The notes beneath the pieces are model-generated. The model was not told the origin of the DNA. It saw only the letters and a program-made list of their open reading frames with translations, and ran no database searches. A stretch of 5,152 nt of DNA from an archaeon (lineage in GTDB: Archaea; EX4484-52; B79-G9), in assembly GCA_013139905.1 (NCBI GenBank), contig WSZW01000084.1, positions 1-5,152 on the forward strand, written 5' to 3'. How positions within the stretch are numbered: position 1 is the first letter of the stretch; every line of letters begins with the position of its first letter. Below are positions 1 through 4,376 of this stretch, in pieces. The position numbers and the translations under genes were made by a program.

Positions 1-1
1 A

Positions 2-379
2 AAGAACATAACACATAACGGAAAAATAATTAAACCCGAAGACGTTTTAGACATACGACATGGGCGAAAAATAGTCTATACCGGTGATACTAAATATACT
101 GACAACATTGCACGATTTTCAAATGAGGCAGATGTGTTAATCTGTGACTCTACATTTTCATCAGAGTTTGAAACAAGAGCCATTGATTTTATGCATACCA
201 CCTCAAGACAGGCAGGCAAAATCGCAAAAAAAGCAGGTGTTAAAAAACTAATATTGACACACATCTCCCGAAGATATCAAGAAACTTCTGATGGAGAAAA
301 AAAACTTTTAGAAGAAGCAAAAAAAGAATTTAAAAACACCAAACTTGCCAAAGATTTCATGGTTGTTAATGTTAAATAA
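2..379 (+). CDS. rnz: Ribonuclease Z (tRNA 3'-endonuclease), C-terminal part, cut by window edge
   Basis: RNase Z is the metallo-beta-lactamase-fold endonuclease that removes the 3' trailer from tRNA precursors in the cytoplasm. The frame is open from base 2 and gives the last 125 residues; the family is usually about 300 long, so the N-terminal HxHxDH metal site lies outside the window. Visible hallmarks are the strand-plus-metal-ligand motif GRKIVYTGDT (about residues 22-31 of the fragment), DVLICDSTF (about 43-51), the helix starting HTTSRQAG, and LTHISRRY, which carries the late metal-ligand histidine. The ATG at 134 is internal, since conserved RNase Z sequence runs through it from upstream, so it is not the start. 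The gene ends 11 nt before the stop of the convergent kinase gene. What is seen fits archaeal RNase Z closely; another MBL-fold nuclease is unlikely given the GDT/STF/HIS-RY combination. Confidence 0.92.
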   Translation, partial: KNITHNGKIIKPEDVLDIRHGRKIVYTGDTKYTDNIARFSNEADVLICDSTFSSEFETRAIDFMHTTSRQAGKIAKKAGVKKLILTHISRRYQETSDGEKKLLEEAKKEFKNTKLAKDFMVVNVK

Positions 380-392
380 AAGATAAAATCTT
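380..392. terminator. Weak dyad and T-rich flanks between convergent genes
   Basis: The 11-nt gap between two facing stop codons contains a short dyad, AAGAT-AAA-ATCTT. Minus-strand transcripts leaving the kinase gene run into a T-rich tract (GATTTTATCTTTTATTTAAC). Plus-strand transcripts leaving RNase Z run into AATTTGTTTCATTTATT. Archaeal RNA polymerase terminates on T-rich runs without needing strong hairpins, so this may act as a bidirectional terminator. The stem is only 5 bp of AT-rich DNA, so the call rests mainly on position. Confidence 0.3.
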
Positions 393-951
393 AATTTGTT
401 TCATTTATTCCATCAATCAAATCGGTTAGTTCTCTTTTTAGAAAATCAAAAAGACCAATATTTTTAATTGTATGGTCTGCCATTGCTATTGGTCCGCCTT
501 TGCTTGAATTTTCAATTTCTGCGAAATCCCGGTTTTTTGCTTCTTTGTTGGTTAGAGGTCTTACTTTTCTTTTTAAAAGACGTTCATACCGTATTTTTGG
601 CGGTGCGTATATAGCAATTACCAGTAAATCATTACCGTATGCTTCAAGAAAATATTTGTATTCTTCGGTACTGTAAAGCCCATCTACGACAACTACTGCG
701 GATGTTTTTGCTGCTTTTTTAATTAACGGCATGTTTAGTTTAGCATAAACATTCATGCCGTGTTCGCGTCTTAATTCTTCCCGGATGAAACGTTCATTTT
801 CTTCCGTTACTTCCAATTTCTGTTCTTTTAATATGCGTTCAGTTAAATCTCCAAGACGTATTGTCGGAAAATCATATATTTCTTTTATGTATTTTGCAGC
901 TGCAGATTTACCACTGCCCGACATACCTACTAAGGCTAGAATAGTTGACAT
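391..951 (-). CDS. UPF0200 family P-loop kinase (dephospho-CoA-kinase-like), archaeal
   Basis: This 186-residue P-loop protein resembles the archaeal UPF0200 family, which is related to dephospho-CoA and nucleotide kinases; its physiological substrate is not established as far as I know. Walker A is GMSGSGKS at residues 9-16. A hydrophobic strand ending VVVVDG (86-91) is the Walker B-like element. A basic lid region (RYERLLKRKVRP, 121-132, plus R141) is followed by KGGPIAMADHTIKNIG (151-166), matching the family's typical GxGxxIALADYxIxN stretch. Length is normal for the family and the protein is probably cytoplasmic: no signal peptide or membrane segment is seen. The ATG is supported by a TATA box centred about 28 nt upstream, which implies a leaderless mRNA. 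The gene is convergent with RNase Z. The NTPase fold is certain and the UPF0200 assignment very likely; the reaction is unknown. Confidence 0.85.
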   Translation of the reverse strand: MSTILALVGMSGSGKSAAAKYIKEIYDFPTIRLGDLTERILKEQKLEVTEENERFIREELRREHGMNVYAKLNMPLIKKAAKTSAVVVVDGLYSTEEYKYFLEAYGNDLLVIAIYAPPKIRYERLLKRKVRPLTNKEAKNRDFAEIENSSKGGPIAMADHTIKNIGLFDFLKRELTDLIDGINETN

Positions 952-961
952 GTAGAATAAA

Positions 962-971
962 ATGAATATTA
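962..971 (-). promoter_or_regulatory. TAATATTCAT motif, copy 1 (ahead of the kinase)
   Basis: On the minus strand this reads TAATATTCAT and lies between the TATA box and the start codon, ending 10 nt before the ATG. The identical 10-mer lies just ahead of the other two minus-strand genes. A position downstream of TATA would suit a repressor operator or a transcription-start element. Its core AATATT is palindromic. The function is inferred from recurrence only. Confidence 0.4.
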
Positions 972-975
972 ATCG

Positions 976-989
976 TTATATAGTTTTTG
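976..989 (-). promoter_or_regulatory. TATA promoter of the UPF0200 kinase gene
   Basis: Read on the minus strand this is CAAAAA followed by CTATATAA, an A-rich BRE-like element next to an archaeal TATA box. The box (976-983) is centred 28-29 nt upstream of the A of the start codon at 951. Transcription would therefore start at or very near the ATG, giving a leaderless message. Confidence 0.6.
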
Positions 990-1167
990 TTGATGTTAGG
1001 GTGTGAATATGTATTAATTAAAACAAGAAATATTGTATCCTTACATCACATACTGTATTTTCTTTGATATTTTATTGTGTTTCGTTTGCACGTCAATCTA
1101 CTTGCTTTGTGCTGAAAGTGATATGATTCAAAATAAGACATATAATTAAGAACTATAATTATCAAAC

Positions 1168-1182
1168 TTACAAGTATTGTAA
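1168..1182. repeat. Perfect 6+3+6 inverted repeat TTACAA-GTA-TTGTAA
   Basis: Both arms match exactly around a 3-nt centre. The repeat lies about 43 nt past the MBL gene's stop in that gene's direction of transcription. It could be a small hairpin at the 3' end of that message or a protein-binding dyad. No promoter lies near enough to decide, and AT-rich DNA produces such dyads by chance. Confidence 0.3.
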
Positions 1183-1203
1183 CTAACATTAATTTTCCCA
1201 AGT

Positions 1204-1209
1204 AAAAAA
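1204..1209 (-). terminator. Oligo-T tract behind the MBL-fold gene
   Basis: On the minus strand a run of six T follows GGCAGG, 15 nt after the stop codon of the MBL-fold hydrolase gene. Oligo-T runs soon after a stop codon are the usual archaeal termination signal. No strong hairpin precedes it. Confidence 0.4.
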
Positions 1210-1224
1210 CCTGCCAAATAATAG

Positions 1225-1869
1225 TTATATTATTTTTACCTCAATTGTTTTATAAACGTTTTGGGCGAATTTTTCTGGGTTTTTTTCAAGTCCTTTTATG
1301 TAATTATAATGCATCGGGATTACAATTTTTGGTTGTATTATATTTGCTGCTTTTGCGGCCTCTATTTCATCCATAGTATACGTTCCGCCAATTGGAATGA
1401 GTAATATGTCTATGTTTTTTATGTCATTTAATTCTTCTATTAAATCTGTATCTCCGGCATGATATATTCTTGTGCCATTAATGTCTATAATATAGCCTAC
1501 GTTTTTAACGTCTTTTTTATGGTATGGTTTATTTATATTGTATGCCGGCACTGCTTTTATTTTAATATTCTCAATTGTAATTGTTTCTTCGGCGGAAATA
1601 TAATTTGCATTTGTAAGTATTTTAACCAATTCGTTTAATTCGCATGATTTGCTCAAAACCATTTTTGTGTTTTTAGTTGAAATTAAATTTATTTTGTTTA
1701 TGTCTAAATGATCAAAATGGTCGTGTGTAACTAGAATTAAATCTGCTTTTTTTGAATAATCATCACCGGCGTACGGGTCTATATATATTGTATAATTGTC
1801 TGTTTCGATCTTAAAACTAGCGTGCCCTAGATGCGTTATTTTGATGTTGTTGTATGTAAAAGAATTCAT
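1225..1869 (-). CDS. Metallo-beta-lactamase-fold hydrolase, UlaG/UPF0173 type
   Basis: A 214-residue soluble metal-dependent hydrolase of the COG2220 (UlaG-like, UPF0173) group. Substrates are mostly unknown; relatives include L-ascorbate-6-phosphate lactonase. Visible landmarks in order are ITHLGHASF (11-19), YIDPY (29-33), the metal motif THDHFDHLD (48-56, with H49, H51, D53 and H54), VPAYNINKPYH (107-117), YHAGDTD (137-142) with metal ligand D140, the family signature GGTYTMD (161-167), and PMHYN (185-189) with H187. All expected ligand motifs are present, so it should be active, and the length is typical. It differs from RNase Z in lacking that enzyme's STF/HIS-RY motifs. The ATG is supported by a TATA box centred about 27 nt upstream. 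It lies 55 nt behind the cupin gene on the same strand but has its own promoter, so the two are probably separate transcripts. Confidence 0.88.
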   Translation of the reverse strand: MNSFTYNNIKITHLGHASFKIETDNYTIYIDPYAGDDYSKKADLILVTHDHFDHLDINKINLISTKNTKMVLSKSCELNELVKILTNANYISAEETITIENIKIKAVPAYNINKPYHKKDVKNVGYIIDINGTRIYHAGDTDLIEELNDIKNIDILLIPIGGTYTMDEIEAAKAANIIQPKIVIPMHYNYIKGLEKNPEKFAQNVYKTIEVKII

Positions 1870-1877
1870 GAATATTA
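1868..1877 (-). promoter_or_regulatory. TAATATTCAT motif, copy 2 (abutting MBL start codon)
   Basis: On the minus strand the 10-mer runs directly into the start codon and its last two bases are the AT of the ATG. This is the same word as the copies ahead of the kinase and cupin genes. Here it would cover the expected transcription start, so a bound protein would block initiation. Function is inferred from recurrence only. Confidence 0.4.
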
Positions 1878-1892
1878 TTATGGATTTGTATG

Positions 1893-1906
1893 ATTATATG
1901 TTTTGT
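1893..1906 (-). promoter_or_regulatory. TATA promoter of the MBL-fold hydrolase gene
   Basis: Minus-strand sequence ACAAAA then CATATAAT gives an A-rich BRE-like element and a TATA box (1893-1900) centred 27-28 nt upstream of the start codon at 1869. The spacing predicts a leaderless transcript and supports independent transcription from the upstream cupin gene. Confidence 0.55.
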
Positions 1907-1924
1907 TATTTTTGATGAAACAAA

Positions 1925-2266
1925 TCATTCTACTTCTTTGTGCTGTTCGGGAGACCATTTGGGCGCATTGACTAATATTATGTGAAGATTACTGCCTTCG
2001 ACCCAATATATTTCTCCTTTTTTGAAAAAATATAAATCGCCAACTTCAAGCTTAAATTCGCCAAATTCAGAATGAACTGTGCCGAAACCAGAAATTACGT
2101 AGTATGTTTCTTCGCAATTGAGATTTGTTACTCTTCCTTTGTCGGGATATCTGCCGTTAATGTGAGCTGTTGCAAAACTAAACAATTCGCTAGGATACGG
2201 ATATTCGTGAACGGTACAATCCTTAGAGTTTTCAATTTTGATAGAATCTGATTTTTTGACTAACAT
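1925..2266 (-). CDS. Small single-domain cupin protein lacking canonical metal histidines
   Basis: A 113-residue single-domain cupin (double-stranded beta-helix barrel). Motif 1 is recognisable as NLNCEETYYVISGFGTV (48-64), with the conserved E53 and G60 at the right spacing. Motif 2 is VGDLYFFKKGEIYWVEG (75-91). The histidines that normally bind metal are replaced: V46/N48 (or T47/L49) occupy the HxH position, Y87 the motif-2 His, and K82 the usual Pro. The ending APKWSPEQHKEVE resembles a group of small cupins I recall from archaea and candidate-phyla bacteria. It may therefore be a non-metal ligand-binding or sugar-modifying cupin rather than a dioxygenase. No substrate can be named. It diverges from the uridine-kinase-like gene across 53 bp and shares its TATA box, so the two may be expressed in opposition or together. 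The fold is well supported; function unknown. Confidence 0.82.
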   Translation of the reverse strand: MLVKKSDSIKIENSKDCTVHEYPYPSELFSFATAHINGRYPDKGRVTNLNCEETYYVISGFGTVHSEFGEFKLEVGDLYFFKKGEIYWVEGSNLHIILVNAPKWSPEQHKEVE

Positions 2267-2268
2267 GT

Positions 2269-2278
2269 ATGAATATTA
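2269..2278 (-). promoter_or_regulatory. TAATATTCAT motif, copy 3 (ahead of the cupin)
   Basis: The minus-strand 10-mer ends 2 nt before the cupin start codon, downstream of the shared TATA box. It is identical to the copies before the kinase and MBL genes. The divergent kinase gene on the other side lacks it. If it binds a repressor, it would affect the cupin direction only. Inferred from recurrence. Confidence 0.4.
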
Positions 2279-2283
2279 TCTAC

Positions 2284-2303
2284 TAGAAGTATATAAATTA
2301 TTG
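2284..2303. promoter_or_regulatory. Single TATA box shared by divergent cupin and uridine-kinase-like genes
   Basis: The 53-bp gap between the two start codons holds one clear TATA box at 2290-2297: TATATAAA on the plus strand, TTTATATA (the archaeal consensus) on the minus strand. Its centre lies about 27.5 nt from the cupin ATG (2266, minus) and 26.5 nt from the kinase ATG (2320, plus). Either orientation gives a leaderless transcript. Purine-rich BRE-like sequences flank both sides: TAGAAG at 2284-2289 for the plus direction and CAATAA (minus strand) for the other. No second TATA box is seen in the gap. Confidence 0.65.
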
Positions 2304-2319
2304 TCGCAGATATTTAGTT

Positions 2320-2934
2320 ATGAAACATTTTGTCATTGGCGTTGCCGGAGGTTCTGGGTGTGGTAAATCAACTTTGTCTTACGATCTAAAAGCTAAATAT
2401 CCAGATTTAATTGAAGTTGTTCACTTTGATGATTATCAAAAAGAAGAAGTAGATGTTCCGTTTTTAGATGGCATTAGAAATTGGGATCATCCAGACGCAA
2501 TAAACTTCAAACAATTGCACCACGATTTGACTCAATTAATGAACGATAAACAAGTTACTGTTATGACTAAAAGCAGCATTCTTAATCCAACTTACGAAGA
2601 AAAAGGGCGGATAAAACACACATTAGAGCCAAAAAAGATTATAATTGTTGAAGGATATCTGACATTTTATGATAAAAAAATAAAAGATTTATTTGATTTA
2701 ACAATATTTTTAGATTGCCCAATTAGTGAAAGTATGAAGCGACGAGATAAAATAATCTGTGGTGATGATTACGATGGATATAATACCAAAATTCTAATTC
2801 CTATGCACGCAAAATACGTTGAACCAACTAAAAAACTAGCAGATATGACAATTGACGTTGTAAAGAACGACAAAGATGACGTTTTTGATATCGTTCATGA
2901 TAAATTGGATGCGCTTGGTGTATTTTCTGATTAA
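2320..2934 (+). CDS. Uridine-kinase-like P-loop kinase (PRK/UK family)
   Basis: A 204-residue P-loop kinase of the uridine kinase / phosphoribulokinase family, which phosphorylates nucleosides or similar small hydroxyl compounds, as in pyrimidine salvage. Walker A is GGSGCGKS (10-17). VVHFDDYQK (33-41) matches the family's substrate-side DD(F/Y)YK element, NWDHPDAINF (54-63) the typical DHPDAFD motif, and IIIVEGYLTF (107-116) the Walker B strand with E111. The lid arginines are in MKRRDKII (139-146), and MHAKYVEPTKKLADMTID (162-179) matches the C-terminal M..FIEPTKKYAD region. All catalytic motifs are present; length is near normal. The ATG is supported by a TATA box about 27 nt upstream. No operon partner follows closely: the next gene is 109 nt on and has its own promoter. 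Uridine/cytidine kinase is likely, but another nucleoside or sugar-like substrate is possible, so I give no gene symbol. Confidence 0.85.
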   Translation: MKHFVIGVAGGSGCGKSTLSYDLKAKYPDLIEVVHFDDYQKEEVDVPFLDGIRNWDHPDAINFKQLHHDLTQLMNDKQVTVMTKSSILNPTYEEKGRIKHTLEPKKIIIVEGYLTFYDKKIKDLFDLTIFLDCPISESMKRRDKIICGDDYDGYNTKILIPMHAKYVEPTKKLADMTIDVVKNDKDDVFDIVHDKLDALGVFSD

Positions 2935-2962
2935 TACCGAATTATAACGACAAAATAAATGT

Positions 2963-2987
2963 AAAAGTAATAATTCAATTACGTTTT
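2963..2987 (+). terminator. Candidate hairpin terminator behind the uridine-kinase-like gene
   Basis: About 28 nt after the stop, AAAAGTAAT (2963-2971) pairs with ATTACGTTTT (2978-2987) around a 6-nt loop. This gives 5 bp, one bulged G, then 4 A-T pairs ending in a T4 run. The position between a stop codon and the next gene's promoter fits termination. The stem is AT-rich and only moderately stable. Confidence 0.35.
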
Positions 2988-3006
2988 CTATCGGCACGGT
3001 TGTCTA

Positions 3007-3020
3007 AATACGATTATAAA
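3007..3020 (+). promoter_or_regulatory. TATA promoter of the AlbA_2/ATPase gene
   Basis: The box ATTATAAA (3013-3020) is centred 27-28 nt before the ATG at 3044 and preceded by the A-rich AATACG. This is the same spacing as the other promoters here, so the message should be leaderless and the ATG at 3044 the real start. Short arms GTTG (3000-3003) and CAAC (3025-3028) flank the box and are probably fortuitous. Confidence 0.55.
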
Positions 3021-3043
3021 CACGCAACTGAAAATTAGATAAA

Positions 3044-4375
3044 ATGAATAAAAAAGAATCCGAAACTTTGGAATTGAAAAAATCAACATCTGAATTAAAA
3101 GAAGCAATTATTTCAATATCTTCTATTCTTAATAAACACCAAAAAGGCAAAGTGTATTTTGGAATCCGAAATGATGGTGCTGTCATTGGCCAACGTGTTA
3201 GCGAGCAGACAATAAGGGACATTTCAAAGTCTATTTCTGATCACATTGAACCTAAAATCTATCCTAAAATAAATCTCGTTGTTCTACAAGAAAAGGATTG
3301 TATATTCGTACAATTTCAAGGAACTAATGTGCCTTATTATGCTTATGGTAGAACATACATGCGTGTCGGTGATGAAGACAAAAAATTAAGTGCAAAAGAA
3401 ATTGAAAATTTAATTTTACAAAAAAATAAAGATAAACTCGTATGGGATAACCAAGTCAATGAAAAATTTAGTTTAGATGATATTTCAAAAGACAAATTAA
3501 AATCTTATGTCGAAGATGCCAGTTTAAAATATACTTCAAAAAACGAGGTTCTTGAAAAATTAGAATTAATTAAAGATGGTATATTGACTAATGCATCAAT
3601 TGTTTTGTTTGGTGTGGTTCCATCTAAATATTTTAGTCTATTGAATCTTAGATGCGCAACATTTTTAGGTGAAAACAAAGCAAGTACGCCTTTGGATATG
3701 ACTGATTTTAACGGCGATATCTTTGAATTGATGATTCGTGCAGAAAATTATATTTTACAACATATTAATGTCGGAATGAGACTTGAAGGCTTATATCGTG
3801 TTGATGTTCCTGAAATAAACAAAGATGCATTTAGAGAAGCAATAATAAACGCTTTTTGCCATCGGGATTATTCAATACCTCAAGAGATAAATATCGCTGT
3901 ATTTAATAATCGGGTAGAAATACTAAATCCGGGGAGTTTATATGAGGGGTTAACAATCAATGATATATTATCCAAAAAAATATCTAAACGAAGAAATTCA
4001 TTGATTGCAAATATATTTCACAGAGTTCATTTAGTTGAAAAATGGGGTACTGGCATTGAGAAAATAAATTCTTTAGAACCAACAGTCATATTTGATTCGT
4101 TTTTAGGTTTTTTTAGTACGACATTTAAGAGAAACAATGTCGTTTCGAAAACTGTGGAGAAAACTGTGGATATGAGTGACCAGAAAAGTAGACAGAAAAG
4201 TGACCAGAAAATTATTGAATTGATTTCTCAAAATCCGAAAATTACAATCTCTGAGCTTATGCAGAACTTAAATTTTTCGGCAAGCGGAGTCAAAAAGATA
4301 ATTAAACAATTGAAAGAAAAAGGCAAGCTTAAGCGTATCGGCTCTGACAAAGGCGGCCATTGGGAAGTTGTTTGA
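3044..4375 (+). CDS. AlbA_2 (Schlafen-core-like) / HATPase_c_4 / winged-helix protein, COG2865-like
   Basis: A 443-residue protein of the COG2865-like group (predicted transcriptional regulators), often mislabelled as RecG-like helicase. Domain order: AlbA_2 / Schlafen-core-like domain at about 5-125, with ESETLELKKS (5-14), GKVYFGIRNDGAVIG (35-49) and YMRVGDEDKKLS (105-116); a middle region; an HATPase_c_4-type GHKL ATP-binding domain at about 245-365, with REAIINAFCHRDYS (264-277; N-box E265/N269), VEILNPGSLYEGL (291-303) and VEKWGTGIEKI (331-341); a tetrapeptide-repeat linker (369-389); and a C-terminal winged helix (about 390-443) with ISELMQNLNFSASGVKKIIKQL. E5, E10 and D44 line up in order with the acidic triad of Schlafen nucleases, so RNA cleavage is possible beside DNA binding. 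The GTG start of an ORF6N gene follows after one base, implying translational coupling. Such genes often lie in restriction-modification or mobile islands. The domain calls are strong; the cellular role is unknown. Confidence 0.88.
   Translation: MNKKESETLELKKSTSELKEAIISISSILNKHQKGKVYFGIRNDGAVIGQRVSEQTIRDISKSISDHIEPKIYPKINLVVLQEKDCIFVQFQGTNVPYYAYGRTYMRVGDEDKKLSAKEIENLILQKNKDKLVWDNQVNEKFSLDDISKDKLKSYVEDASLKYTSKNEVLEKLELIKDGILTNASIVLFGVVPSKYFSLLNLRCATFLGENKASTPLDMTDFNGDIFELMIRAENYILQHINVGMRLEGLYRVDVPEINKDAFREAIINAFCHRDYSIPQEINIAVFNNRVEILNPGSLYEGLTINDILSKKISKRRNSLIANIFHRVHLVEKWGTGIEKINSLEPTVIFDSFLGFFSTTFKRNNVVSKTVEKTVDMSDQKSRQKSDQKIIELISQNPKITISELMQNLNFSASGVKKIIKQLKEKGKLKRIGSDKGGHWEVV
4147..4210 (+). 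repeat. In-frame 12-bp tandem repeats encoding the linker (KTVE x2, SDQK x3)
   Basis: Two perfect tandem copies of GAAAACTGTGGA (4147-4158, 4159-4170) are followed by three copies of AGTGACCAGAAA (4175-4186, 4187-4198, 4199-4210); the middle one differs at three bases. They encode KTVE-KTVD and SDQK-SRQK-SDQK between the ATPase and the winged helix. Because the unit is four codons, slippage changes linker length without a frameshift. Similar tetrapeptide-repeat linkers, such as TTQK runs, occur at this place in relatives, as far as I recall. Confidence 0.85.
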
Positions 4376-4376
4376 T

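Larger units (their letters stand above)
990..1224. other. Non-coding AT-rich spacer between kinase promoter and MBL-fold gene
   Basis: No convincing gene is present. The longest frame noticed here is a 31-codon basic ORF on the minus strand (1046-1141) without a TATA box at the local spacing, so I do not call it. Two small dyads lie next to each other: ATAATTA (1142-1148) with TAATTAT (1156-1162), and TTACAA-GTA-TTGTAA (1168-1182). A T6 run on the minus strand (1204-1209) lies behind the MBL gene. I see no tRNA or other recognisable RNA. At over 200 bp this is by far the longest gap in an otherwise compact window. Confidence 0.6.

Noticed and set aside
76..264. 62-codon minus-strand reading frame opposite RNase Z
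   Set aside because: It lies wholly antisense to conserved RNase Z sequence and resembles no family; a shadow frame.
134..379. ATG at 134 as the start of a short gene
   Set aside because: Recognisable RNase Z sequence (GRKIVYTGDT) continues in frame upstream to the window edge, so this Met is internal.
755..955. 66-codon plus-strand frame opposite the UPF0200 kinase
   Set aside because: Antisense to the Walker A end of the kinase gene, low-complexity composition and no promoter at the local spacing.
1046..1141. 31-codon basic minus-strand ORF in the intergenic gap
   Set aside because: No TATA box about 27 nt upstream, unlike every real gene start here, and no recognisable motif.
1141..1160. 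TATAATT direct repeat as a promoter for a plus-strand small RNA
   Set aside because: No recognisable RNA follows, and such words are common at this base composition.
1031..1182. Scattered TATTGTA-like words suggesting an operator array
   Set aside because: The copies are imperfect, irregularly spaced and not near a promoter; expected in AT-rich DNA.
1225..1869. Second RNase Z paralogue
   Set aside because: It shares the MBL fold but has the GGTYTMD and VPAYN signatures of the UlaG/UPF0173 group and lacks the RNase Z motifs.
1913..1918. TGATGA resembling a C box of an archaeal C/D guide RNA
   Set aside because: No matching D box or C'/D' pair at suitable spacing was found.
3004..3222. 72-codon minus-strand frame opposite the AlbA_2 N-terminus
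   Set aside because: Covers the promoter and the conserved AlbA_2 coding region on the other strand; a shadow frame.
3044..4375. ATP-dependent DNA helicase (RecG-like)
   Set aside because: There are no helicase Walker A or DEAD/H motifs; the ATP-binding part is of the GHKL type, so the common helicase label would be wrong.
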